From Lentinula raphanica (Eukaryota; Basidiomycota; Agaricomycetes; Agaricales; Omphalotaceae): DNA of 64,000 nucleotides. Below are positions 9,862 through 21,300 of the stretch, one piece after another; position 1 is the stretch's first letter; each line of letters starts with the position of its first letter. The notes under the pieces are model-generated. The model was not told the DNA's origin, ran no database searches, and saw only the letters and a program-made list of their open reading frames with translations. The DNA lies in contig JANVFP010000029.1 in NCBI GenBank assembly GCA_027919835.1, positions 310,001-374,000 on the forward strand, in the 5' to 3' direction. Both the position numbers and the translations under genes were made by a program.

Positions 9862-11970
9862 TTGATGACCATGGTTCATGGGGATGAAGAAAGGCGAGTC
9901 CGAGTGTACCACTGTAATTATTTAACACATCTTGTCTATACATAGAGTTATATCATTAGGAAGCGTCCAAAGTCAGTTTGTGACATATCAAATGCTGGAG
10001 CGATTTGGCTATGATTTGCACCAGAAGCTTCAGTCTCCAGGCCCTCCCAGGTCTTCAATATTGCTTCTGCCCCGGCGTTAGGGATAACATAAAGGGCTAC
10101 ACCTCCATGTTCGCACTTAAAATATAAGGAGTAAGGTAATGGCCAGATAGACCTCGGGTATAGTCCCCGCACTAGGCATGTAAGCTCCTCTCGACTTTCA
10201 AGGTATGGCCCATATTCCGTTCCGATTTTTTGCTATTACATCTTACTGTCGGCGGACACCAACTACATTACTCTGAACCCGCTGACAATGAGTATCCAAC
10301 GTTAGCCAGCGCCGGTTCCGAATTCTGAACAGACTTTTTGGAACAGATGAGACAATGGACCTGGGTGCTAAACCAGAACGGGAAGTAAATCGCAATGTTA
10401 CCTGATAACACTTGTCGAAGAAGGCTTTTCTAAGTTCCTTCACCAGATTTTCTAGCGCGTTGTCAGGCCTATATATCGTCATCGTTCGAGATGTCGCGGA
10501 AGAACACGCACTGGGGATCATTCAAGTGAGTTTTCACCAATCCTGTCTTATCGGTCAGATGAATTCACAAATTCGCATCCATTGACATCGTGGAACAAGG
10601 AAGAGGACGTCCGATATCATTCTAATGTATGTTGCGCGCGCGGCATATCATTGTTCATATATTATTTAGTAGAGAGCATTTCGTAGGCTTAAGGATGACC
10701 ATATGAATCTACAGTGATGAATTCCCGGGCTGACAATTAGTCCTATCGTATAGAAGCAAACGTGTACTTAGACTGTGACACTAGAATTGGACTATAAAAA
10801 AGCTTGAGAAAAGATTCGGAGACTACTATAGATGAATCATGAATGGGTTGTTCTACTATGATCTGGTCTGTTTATGGGGAGTATTCCAATCGCAAGTATC
10901 AAAATTGAAGATAGATGATCACAGTCGCTGCGATGAGGGAAAGGAGGCCGAAGAGATTGTAGAAAATCTGTACCATCAGTGAAGTTTCGGGCCTCAGTAC
11001 TGTCAGCAGAAATTCACTATCGGCACTTTGTGTGAGTTCAATGGCATTTCCGAACCGTTTGCCACACTCTATAGACGACGATTACTTAGTAGCGGAATTG
11101 CCCGATATCAAAGCACGCTGAAAACATACGATAACATTTGTTCACCTGTTCTTCACAAACAAAACAAATCGAAGTTGGCATGATCCTCGGAAACCAATGA
11201 AATAGTGTGACCTAGAATTACAGCTGCAGAACCATAGGATTTAGATGAAATGAAAATCGAGAGGCAGTACGTTGTGACGGTGCAGATGGATATACTTACC
11301 ACTGTCAGTGGCGCTTGAGCTTGAAAGTTGAAAGTCTCTGGATCTGGATCGCTGTGAATCAAACCTAAAAGGAACAAACATGGTGAAAAGGCGGAGAGTA
11401 CGAAGAAGTACGTAATCAATTTTCAAGAAGCCATCAACATCTCCCGCATGATCGGGGCTCTGAAAGGAGAAGAAAAACACTGGGCCAACTTTCCATAAGA
11501 ATGAGCTTCTTCGCTTCTATCCTCTACAATCTGTCATTACCCCCAGGCTCAACTGAGCGCTACAACGACCTGGTATCTTTTCAGTAACGACGTTTTTACC
11601 TTTGGCGTTCAACTCGATATCCTCTCTAGCAGGTCTGCATTCAGAAAGGTCACATTAGGCTTGTGAGTAAACTAGGTATCGTCTGTAGATCAACCCCACG
11701 GCTAACCTTTTCACTAAATAGATACAGGAAGCTTGTCGCGTTTCAAGCTTTGACTTGTGCAACCTTCTTGATCAACGAGACTTACCTGCTTCCTCATCCT
11801 CGAAGCATTGACGGATAGGACGATCTCACGACCAACGACGTAAATACCGACGCGACCTCACCTCAGAGTCTGTCTCATTACCATTACCCGAAACGACGCC
11901 GCTTTTGTTCTAGGCGTGAACCCCTTCATAAGAGACATCTCCATTTCCTGCATAACACATCTTGACATCA
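9862..11970. other. Two-kilobase interval with no assignable gene
   Basis: Minus-strand frames of 74-92 codons occur at 9948-10172, 10243-10521 and 11153-11480. None shows a family motif, and I could not chain them by splice sites into a convincing protein. The 11153-11480 frame is hydrophobic and could be a membrane-protein exon. The interval is AT-richer than the neighbouring genes. It may hold a fast-evolving or decayed gene, or be long regulatory DNA upstream of the P450. Confidence 0.35.
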
Positions 11971-14187
11971 ATGGATCCCTTGACGTTCCTCGCCCTGATC
12001 TTTGGGCTCGCTTGGTCCTTTTACCTGTATAATCGCTCAGGCAAACGGGCGGACACTGTACGTCTTCCGCCAGGTCCGAAGCCGCTTCCTCTCATTGGCA
12101 ACATCCTCGACTTGACTTCGAAGGAGTTATGGATAAAGGCGACCTCCTTTGCTCAAATATATGGCCCTATATTTCAGTTATCAATATTGCATCCTTCCCT
12201 GCCCATAAGCCAACCTTTAATCTTCCTTTCAAGTCCAGATGTCTGCTTTGACTTATTGGACAAGAAAGGTGGGATATATGCTGATAAGCCGAAGTTGGTT
12301 ATGGCGGGGGAACTCTGCGGGTATGTGCCGATAACTAGATAACATGCCTAGTTTGACTCATTCCCAAATTCACAGATGTGAGAACATGGTCGCCTTCACT
12401 GGATATGGTGCGCAGTCGAGGAGGCAGCGAAAACTCCTAGGCATGGCACTTTCCAAAGAGAGGATCCCTGCATACCAGGGATTGATTGAAAGGGAGACAG
12501 CTGGCTTCCTGACCGGCCTATTATCCGCTCATTCCGCTTCTTCCTCCACTGTATCGTCACCTTCAGAACATACACTTCCTTCTCGCTTTCTGGCGTACCT
12601 CCCATTGATCCGGCGTTACGCTGGGCAGCTTACCCTGTCTGTTATCTATGGGTACACTGTCCCCACCTCTTACACACAAATAGTTCATGATGAATTCTTG
12701 GACATGGCCGAAGATTGTCTCGATATTCTCAGCAATAGAATTGCGTCGGGAGGAGGAATATGGCTTGTTGATATCTTTCCATGGTTGAAAAGTGCCCCAA
12801 AAGCATTCGAATCTCTGCCACTGTTCTCTTTTCTTCCAAAAGCGCGCGCGTGGAAAGCAAAGATGGTCGAATTCGTTGAGAAGCCTTTTGAGTGGGTCAA
12901 AACAGAGATGCGAAAAGGAACACACAAGCCTTCCTTCTGCTCGACACTTTTGGAAAATTCAGATGCTGTTGTTCGCTCTCAGGCTGTAGTGGCCAAGAAA
13001 CAACCAAGAAGGAATTCAGATATTCCTTCAGAGCTGCTCTCTTCGTGGGCCTCGATATCCTCGAACTCAGTTAAAACAACCTCAGCAAATGCAAAAGAAT
13101 ATGCCCAATTCGAGTTTGACCTCAAATGGACCGCGAATAGCATGTATTCTGCTTCTGGAGATACTACTGTCACTAGCGTCATGCATTACTTCCTCGCCCT
13201 TCTACACGACGCAGACAGAGGAGGGGAGGTGGTACGCAAGGCAAGGTTGGAACTCGATCTGGTAACCGGGCTAGGTAAGTTTAACTGTCAGATCCACTCC
13301 ATCCCTGACACACCCGCTTTTCGTTCCCTTTCTCAGCGGATGACTCCTTACCAACGATCAAACCCCGCCTCCCAAGCTTATCGGATCGCTACGTTGATGT
13401 CGATATTCCTGATGGCAAAGGAGGCACCAGGAGAGTGAAAAAGCCAAGGTTCCCCTACGTCGAAGCTGTGATGTCTGAGGTGTGGAGATGGGGCGTGGTT
13501 GTACCGTTGAGTAAGAGCATAATGCATTTTCTTTTCGAATCATGCATATTCAAACTTTGCTGCCTTAGACCTTCCTCATCGACTGACGCAAGACGACGTG
13601 TATATACCTCCCCCTTCACCATCGAACCCCCATTCTTCGCCTGTGTTTCTTCGCAAGGGTTCGTTGATCTTTGGAAACATCTGGTCCATCCTACGCTCGA
13701 AGGAGCTATTCGGTGATGACGTGGACGATTTTAGGCCAGAAAGATACCTCCTGTCCCCACATGAGGAGGAAGTGCTCTATGGACCTTATGATCACCATGA
13801 TGAAGATGAATACGGGTCAATCAGGAGAGAAAAGAGGAAGCGAGATCCACGCTCTTACGTGTTCGGTTTTGGCCGTCGACAATGTCCTGGTCAGAACCTG
13901 GTTGAGAGCAGTGTTTGGCTGCTCACGGCCTCCCTCCTGAGTACTGTCGATGTACGCAGACCCTGCGTTGAGGGTGAGGATGGGAAAGAAAGAGTTGTCA
14001 GAGAGAAAGTGGAGTTCAACAATAGCGTGTTCAGGTTAGTTCGGTATTCCTCTTGCGTGTGTCGTTTCCTGACTGACAATATACCAGAACTCCAGATCCT
14101 TTCGGTGTTGATATCAGGCCAAGATCCGAGAAGGCACTTGAAGTTATCATGCTGGCTGGGGAAGGCGAAGAAGCTGAAAGTCTTTGA
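11971..14187 (+). CDS. Cytochrome P450 monooxygenase
   Basis: Five exons (11971-12320, 12376-13274, 13336-13510, 13569-14034, 14088-14187) give about 660 residues. An N-terminal hydrophobic anchor (TFLALIFGLAWSFYLY) is followed by the proline hinge LPPGPKPLPLIGNI. Helix I carries SASGDTTVTSV (the oxygen-activation Asp-Thr-Thr), helix K carries EVWRW (ExxR), then FRPERYL (PERF) and the haem loop FGFGRRQCPGQNLVE with the proximal Cys ligand. All catalytic elements are intact, so this should be an ER-bound haem monooxygenase. The protein is longer than a usual 500-550-residue fungal P450 because of a spacer between helices G and I and an acidic-basic insert just before the haem loop (around HDEDEYGSIRREKRKR). 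The substrate cannot be told. No partner genes of a pathway are next to it. Confidence 0.93.
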
Positions 14188-14660
14188 ATCCAAGTTGCTT
14201 CTTCGTTTCCTTGTTATCACCAACGGTCGTTCCTTCGGTCATTTTCCACTTATCTTTCTACGATCATATCCGTCAAACCACCATCTTTTCAGTGACACCA
14301 ACTTCTTTAACGCAACACGTATATCTGTTTCTTCCGATTTCACGATTTCTACGCTTGTTCTTTCTGGTCCTTTGAGCTGTCTTGTCGCTTTATTATAAAC
14401 GTTGAAACAATGATATCGCATAGTCGTCTCAAAACAATGTATCACATATGTATGTACATCTTGCTGGAATTATATTTGCAAATCCTAGACTCGAGCCAGT
14501 TCTTACTAAGTTCGTGCACGACAGTCTGAATCGAGCGCCTATCGAGCGCTCAGGTAACGCCGAGAAAGTGATTCCCCTCGCTCATCACCGTCACGTCTCT
14601 GCCAGAGTGTATGCAATTTCATCAACAGCCAATTCTTCTTCTGCCGAGTTTTGTCACATA
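14188..14660. other. Spacer between the P450 and ENGase genes
   Basis: An open frame continues upstream of the ENGase start from 14448, but the family start MPLLGNPD lies at 14661. The 5' extension is hydrophilic and has no conserved block, so I treat it as leader DNA. Confidence 0.4.
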
Positions 14661-17326
14661 ATGCCTCTTCTTGGAAACCCGGATACTCACTCACCTCCCA
14701 AGCATGCATATTTCAAAAGCCTAGAAGAATTAGACGAATGGGCGGTCACTGTGCCGCCTGTCTTCGATGAGGTTTTGCCATTGCATCCTCGAGTCAATGA
14801 CAATAAGCAACATGGAAGACTCTTGGTGAAAACCAATGATTCATAGATTGCTTTTCATGCTGATCATCAATTTCAAGGTATGCCACGACTACAAGGTTGG
14901 TCAATGCCATCTTTCAAATCGATCGCTAATAGAATCAATATTCCATCTCAGGGAGGTTATACTGAGAGCCCTTTCGCTCTGTCTTACACCTTCAATTTCT
15001 GGTCAAGCTGCGATACATTCATATAGTGAGGAACAAACGAAACGCACATAATCCACTTCTACATATTTTAAACAATGGGTTCCCAGCTTTTCTCACCATC
15101 GTGTAACGGTCCCACCTCCAGGATGGATCAGCGCGTCGCATCGACAAGGGGTCAAGATTTTGGGAACATTGTGTGCTCCCAAAGTTTGAACTCGATTTCC
15201 AAGGCTGACGGTTCTGTAGGATCTTCGAAGGCGGCGGTGAACAGGATTGCTTACGACTCTTGGTGGGGAAATTACCGAAGTCTCGCACTGGACCTGTGTC
15301 CCAACCCAATACACCAGTGTCCCTACCAATATCGCCTCACTATGCTCGACTATTGGCAGATCTTGCAAGGCAGCGCGGATTCGACGGTTATCTGCTAAAT
15401 TTTGAATGTCCCCTTGTCGGCGGTATGGAACAGACTCGGGCTCTCGCTGCCTGGATCACCCTTTTGCAAGCTGAGTTAAAGATGAAAGTTGGCAGTCATG
15501 CAGAAACGATGTGGTGAGCATTTGACTGACAATATTTGTACTATTCGTGAATGCCTCCGCAGGTATGATAGTGTGATCATCAATGGAAAGCTAGCATGGC
15601 AGGATCGTCTGAACTGCCTTAATCTGCCTTTTTTCCAATCGTCCTCTTCGTTATTCAGCAATTACACGGTACGTTCTTTCGTCCATATACTCTAATCTAT
15701 TGATCTCTGTTGACCGTTGGTCTCAGTGGAGAAACAATTATCCATCCCTGACTGCTCAATACTTCTTGAGTCTTGATCCTTCCATTACCGGGGGTACAAG
15801 CACTCATCCCCAAGTCCAGCGTAAAACGCTCCAAGATATCTATATGGGCGTTGGTGCGTAGCCGTTTAGCTGCATTGAATAATACACCTTTGATTCTTCT
15901 GACAGATGTTTGGGGTCGCGGCTCACACGGGAACGGTGGTTTCGGCGCTTTCAAAGCTATCTCTCACATTGCACCTTCTTCGCTCGGCCTGAGTGTCGCC
16001 CTCTTCGGCCAAGCCTGGACATGGGAATCTGAACAAGATAAACCAGGATGGGACTGGGATTCCTGGTGGACATATGAACGCAAGCTCTGGACGGGGAAGG
16101 CAGATTCAGCAGAAGAAATTGCTGTACCTGATATGCCTCCTTTGAAGTATGGTGAACTGCCTTGCGAGGCCGGTTTACACGATGATTTTACTCCACTTGT
16201 GTCGTACTTTGAGCGTACTCCGCCTCCTGACCCAGTGCTGCTGCCCTTCCATACGACCTTCTCTCCAGGAGTTGGAAGACGCTGGTTCGTCAACGGTCGG
16301 GAAGTCTTTCACCGGCCTGAGGGCTGGACGGATGTTGATAAACAAACGTCCCTGGGAGACTTGGTGTGGCCTAAACCACTCGTATCTTGGGAAGGCGATG
16401 TCATGGACCCCGAAGGGCTTCAGATTCCCGATGCAAAATCACAAATATGCATGGATAATGCATGGAATGGCGGAAGTGCTTTGAGACTTAGCTTAAGCGC
16501 CCCTGTGTCCAGATCAGAAAATGCCGCCTTCCGCTGTATCTGGATTCCTGTTCAATCTCTAACGGCTACTATGGGACGAGTGTATGAAGCCTCAGCGGTA
16601 TTGAAACTCGAGACAGAAGTATCTGGTACGGATATCGATGTCGCCCTCTCTGTCAAAGCTTATTCGCCGACCGCCGAAATCGAAATTACACCTCTTTCCA
16701 GCGACCATGAGAATCTGGAAGGAGGATGGTCAACTATGAAGATACAGTTTAGCTCTACACAATCAGGCAATTACCATCTGTCTTTGGGCCTGGTGATCAC
16801 AATTATTACAGATGAGACCTCCGAACCGCTTGCATTATCCTTGCTGTTGGGCCAAATGAATGTTTACCCTCGTCGATCGACTCCCCATATACCTTCTCTC
16901 CTTTGGGCCGACTTCACTCGTTCAACCTCTCCTTCCTCTGATGTGATCGGTAGCTTGAACTGTGAGTTGGCTGCTTCTTTACCACCCTTCAACCCACCGA
17001 GAATCGTGTCCCCCGATGATCCCATCGCAGCATGGCCCGCGCAACCCACTGAGGGGGTGTGGTTTCCTAAACTTCTATATGCCAATATTTATGCTCTTGA
17101 ACCCAGTTCCGATGGAAATCCGGGAAGGGTTGAGGATGCAACTTGGATTGGAACAAGTGGATGTGGATACGAAGGCACAAGGAATTCTTTCATCGTGGAG
17201 CGCAGTATTTCTGCCAAAGGCGGAGACCTGAGTTTGGGCACAAGGAAAACGAGGTTTTTCGTGCAGGGTGTGACAGAGAGTGGCGATGTTCTTGATTGGG
17301 ATCGATGCGTCTTTGTAGATGTGTGA
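14661..17326 (+). CDS. Cytosolic endo-beta-N-acetylglucosaminidase, glycoside hydrolase family 85
   Basis: Eight exons (14661-14825, 14878-14895, 14952-15025, 15087-15170, 15220-15513, 15563-15668, 15727-15853, 15906-17326) give 762 residues with exact phase. The N-terminal barrel shows LLVCHDYKGGYTESP, SYTFNFWSSCDTFIYFSHH, VTVPPPGWISASHRQGVK, GTLIFEGG and GFDGYLLNFE. The Asn-x-Glu of the last block is the GH85 catalytic pair. YDSVIINGKLAWQDRLN and DVWGRGSHGNGGFGAFKA also fit the family. It cuts the chitobiose core of N-glycans; with no signal peptide it should act in the cytosol on free glycans or misfolded glycoproteins. The long C-terminal part, in one 1.4-kb exon, is the beta-sandwich region of ENGases. 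The start was chosen to match the usual N-terminus of the family. Confidence 0.95.
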
Positions 17327-17439
17327 AAACTCATGCTCATAGTTAGGCTTCAGTTACCGACAGTTCTGGGAGGAGGAATCTACTTCATTGTTGGGCAATG
17401 GGCTTACAGATGTTATATATTTTTCTGCATACTTACATA

Positions 17440-17598
17440 TTAGAGACCAAGTTGGTGGTTGGATACAAAATGATTGCCCCCCGCACACCGGTATCCGTTC
17501 CCTTGGTGAATCCACGCAAAGCCAGCTACACATACGCCCATGTGTTGCAGCTTCCTCTGGGCTTCTTCCTTCTTCTTGGCTCTCTCTTGCGTCTCTCT
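17440..17598 (-). pseudogene. Detached C-terminal fragment of the helicase/AAA gene
   Basis: On the minus strand this segment reads ERETQERAKKKEEAQRK, then LQHMGVCVAGFAWI, continuing into a Gly/Cys-rich ending (GYRCAGGNHFVSNHQLGL) and a stop at 17440. The first two-thirds repeats, nearly base for base, the present 3' end of the large minus-strand gene at 18412-18312. The ending after FAWI is missing from that main copy and looks like the ancestral C-terminus. No start codon or promoter belongs to it. I infer that an insertion or duplication moved it about 0.8 kb away from its gene. A splice that rejoins the two copies is not excluded, but I found none that keeps the frame. Confidence 0.65.
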
Positions 17599-18311
17599 CT
17601 CAACATACCCCACCGGGGTCCAACACCTTGCTTGCTTCGGCTTCAGGAAGTATGTAGAAAGGTGAGTGGATGGATGTTCAAATGACAACATTGATGAAGC
17701 GACGAAAAGAGTTCTAACTTCTAAGCGTTGAATATGAAGGAAGCTCTTGGAAGCCTTTCAGGTGACAAAAATGTTACAAGCGACGAGCCAGTTACAAGCG
17801 AGGAGGGGTGATTAGGGGTGATTGAGCCGACAAAGGGGAATGCACAGGAAATGGAACAAAAAGAGGAAGGAAAGGCCCGAAACATGGAAAACAAGAGTGA
17901 GAAAGGGAATTTTGCACGGGCACTTGTTCTGATAGAACGACCAATGACTATTGCAAGCAAGGTGATGAACGTTGGGCATGAGAAAGAGGTTACTGAGTAA
18001 GCGACCAACCTGTAGTCGAGCAAGCAAACGAAGACAAGCGAGAAATCCTCACAACCGAAAAATCCTGTTAACCGACAAATCGTCATCTTCTTAACCGAAA
18101 AGACATCTTAACCGACAAATCCTCACACAGCCTCACATCCGACAAACAACAACCGACAAAAAAGCAAGTATCGGTTAGAGCAGGTGCCAGAAAGATCTTG
18201 ATTGAAGACCTGGAAAAGGAAGGAAACCCGCGAAAGATGGAACAGAAACACCAAAGAAGGGAATTTTGCACGGGCGCTTGAGGTCATGGATGGGCAATGA
18301 CCATTGCAAGC
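17599..18311. repeat. Inserted non-coding segment built from a roughly 354-bp tandem duplication
   Basis: A block around 17862-17965 recurs at about 18216-18319 with clear but imperfect identity. A shared stretch begins gggaattttgcacggg (17905 and 18259) and another is ttgcaagcaaggtgat. The offset is about 354 bp, so most of the segment between the two coding repeats appears to be two diverged copies of one unit. No terminal inverted repeat, polyA tail or transposase frame was seen. Confidence 0.55.
18045..18165. repeat. Degenerate short repeat, consensus ACCGACAAATC
   Basis: About six irregularly spaced copies of ACCGA[CA]AAA lie within 120 bp (near 18055, 18072, 18096, 18111, 18138 and 18151). 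The spacing of 12-24 bp is not constant. They lie inside the inserted segment and do not extend into coding sequence. Confidence 0.5.
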
Positions 18312-21300
18312 AAGGTGATCCACGCAAAGCCAGCTACACATACGCCCATGTGTTGCAGCTTCCTCTGGGCTTCTTCTTCCTTCTTCTTGGCTCTCTCTCG
18401 CGTCTCTCTCTCTGCTCTGAGCTTCGCTTCCTGCTCTTTCCGTCGTAGAATGGCCTCCTGCTCTCTTTTCTTTTGTTCCTTCAGTTTATGTTCAAGTTCT
18501 TCCTTCTTCAGACGATCCTGTTCCTTCTTCGCTGCTTCTGCCAGTGCCTGAGCAAGTTTCCTCTCTGCTGAGGCCTTCTTCGCTGCTTCTTGTGCGGCCT
18601 TGAAAGCTGCCTCGAGTTCCCTCTGTGCCCGCGCTTCCTCTGCTTGCTGCTTTTGCTTTGCTTTCTGCAATTCATCCCATACTTGATCACTGACACCAGG
18701 ATCACGTTCATGATTAGTAGAACAGTTTTGTTCGCCTGCCCGCGAGTTCGACGAATCGCTAGACGCTTGATCGCCCTGGTTCTTCGCAAACTGAGCCTTT
18801 CGACCAGTCCTCTCTGTCCGCGTCCTAGAATCTGGTTTACTTGCATCCTTCTTTGGCTGCTGAGATTCATCGAATCGGGTTGTTGGTGCACTGGTTGTGC
18901 TCGTACTAACGGAAGGCGGAGGTGGTGCTTGTGGCGGAACGACAGGAGGAAGTGGTACAGGCGCGTGCGAAACTCGGCGTCGAGAAGAGCTGGGAGACGT
19001 GTTCTCTCTGGAACGACGGTCTGTGAGCATTCCCCTAGCAACATCCAGGGCCTCTTCGGCTGACAAGATCACACTGTCGCCAATGGTTTTGTTGTGAACA
19101 AATGCTCTCTCTACCATTTTTTTGCAAGTGTTTTCACATCCCGGGCATTTCCCCAGTTGTTCAGAGATATGAACTCCTCGAAGAGGTCTAGGATATTCCG
19201 GTGAATCTCCTTCGTAACATCAGCGATGCCTGCGACAATGACTTTCTTCGCAGCGAGGTCATGCATCAAGATTGTGATACATTCGGTCGGCTGGAGGTCG
19301 CTGAACAAAACTTCATCCGTGAATCTGCTAGACAGCCCCCTGTTGCTAGAAAGAAGCTCGTTGATGTCCTCGCGATAGCCTGCGATGATGACCACGATCT
19401 TCCCTCTGTATCGCTCATCCGTTAGGAGAGTGACAATCTCATCTACAGCTTCTTGGGCGAAGTGACCTTGACCCAATCGGTAGGCTTCGTCGATAAACAA
19501 AACTTTGCCAGCAGCTTTTTTGAACATATCTTGGACGCGGGGCCCGGTCTGGCCAACATACTGCGCGATCAGGTCAGAAGCTGAACATTCATGTACTTCG
19601 GGACTGGCTAGCAAGCCCAGGTTGTGATAGATTTCGCCCATCTTGCGTGCTGTGGTAGTCTTACCAGTGCCTATTGTGGTCAAAATATAAGGGTATGAGT
19701 CATTCTTCGAGAATACCTGACATCGATACTACACTTACCGGGTGGCCCCTTGAAAACCCACGTTGTAGGAACCAGATCGCTGACGTTTTCACCGCGTGTC
19801 TTTCCGGTTTGAGCAACTTTCTGCAGATGACGCATTTTCTCCACGATATTTCCACACCCGACAACGTCCTTGAAAAGTTCATCGATCTTGTCGGAGTCCT
19901 CAACGCGATTGAAGTGAGGATCGAAATCCGCTGGCTCAAAGACAATACTGGTATCTCGCGGAACGGACGAGCCTCGAGTGCGATTGACGTAGTTGCTTTT
20001 CGCTTTCGAGATAAGATTTTCGACGTCTCCACCATTACCAAAGTTAGGACGCATCTCTATAGAGCGGTGAATGTTGATGAGCGCAGATCTTTGGGTCAAA
20101 TTGATACTCACTAGCTCTTTCCAATACTTCTTGAGCAACTTTCTTTGCGTCTTCTGTTGCACTGAGAGCTTGCTGCTTCAGTTTAAGATTCAGAATCTCA
20201 AGCAGTTGATTGGAGCTGAAGTCTTCAAATTTGAATGCATCCTCGATAGCGAAACGACGGCTGAGACCCGGATTGACAGCCTTGTCAAGCATACGGGTTA
20301 GAATACAGCTTCTTACGACGAGTAAGCTGCCAACTATACCTGGAACATGTCGCGCATTTCTTTTTCGTACCCACAGAGAATAACACATCGATCTTCTCCC
20401 AGTGTGCTTTGGACCTCGGCCACAATTGTGTCAATAACCGCAGTCTTGAAAAGATCCGAGCTCTGGTTCGTCTTGCCTGTGTGCAGCATGTACGCCTGAG
20501 CCTACACTTAGTATAGAGATTGAGAATAGAAGACATCAAGATACCTCGTCAATTATGAGAACCTTTCCAACTGTACTCGCCAGAATCGCTTTAGTTTGGC
20601 TTTCGGATGCACCCAGAACATTGCCAATGAAGTCCGATGGGTTTTTCATGACAACTGGTGGATGTGTATGTTAGTGTTTTTTCTATCAAATGGTGTGTTT
20701 CATGATCTGACCTTCTCCATTGGACAGAAGTCCAAGGTCAACCAAGATTTGTCCATACAGTTTTGCTACAGTAGTCTTCCCAGTTCCAGGCGATCCAATG
20801 AAACACTTGTTGAGTGTCACTTGGAGTGGTTCTTCCTCCTTCAGCTCTCTTGAATAGTTGCGAAGGATCATGTCGTATAAATCGTCGATTGATCGTTTGA
20901 TCGAATCCAATCCAGTGAGGTCATGAAGCTTCCTCCAACTGTCACAGTTTTTGATAGCAACGGAAGGGTCTTCCCCGATAAGATCCACCTGAACCAGTTC
21001 TAAGTCGTCAGGTCGCTTCCCGGAAGCACGCTCCTTTACCAAGCGAGATGCCTGACGATTGAGGATGGTAGACATCAAGTTTTCTAATGCACGGGCATTC
21101 CCAAAACCTTCACGCCCCCTTCCACGACCCAAGCGGCGCACAGCGATTCGGCCGTACAAGCCATGTATTCCATCTTCAATCTTCAGTCGCCCGTCAAATT
21201 TGCTATGGAGTTTTCGCTCCAGCATCATCCGAAGCTGGTCGTCGGTGTAATCGAGGAAGTGAAACGTATGAGGGACACGGCTAGGGATACCAGGGTTGTG

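Noticed and set aside
10243..10521. Minus-strand frame with a short charged helix
   Set aside because: It has no family signal, and flanking frames could not be joined with sensible introns.
11971..17326. P450 and GH85 as part of a secondary-metabolite cluster
   Set aside because: No backbone enzyme, transporter or regulator is nearby; GH85 is a glycan-turnover enzyme.
18590..19097. Plus-strand frame of 157 codons opposite the AAA gene tail
   Set aside because: It mirrors the Ala/Lys/Glu coiled-coil and Pro-rich part of the minus-strand gene and has no motif of its own.
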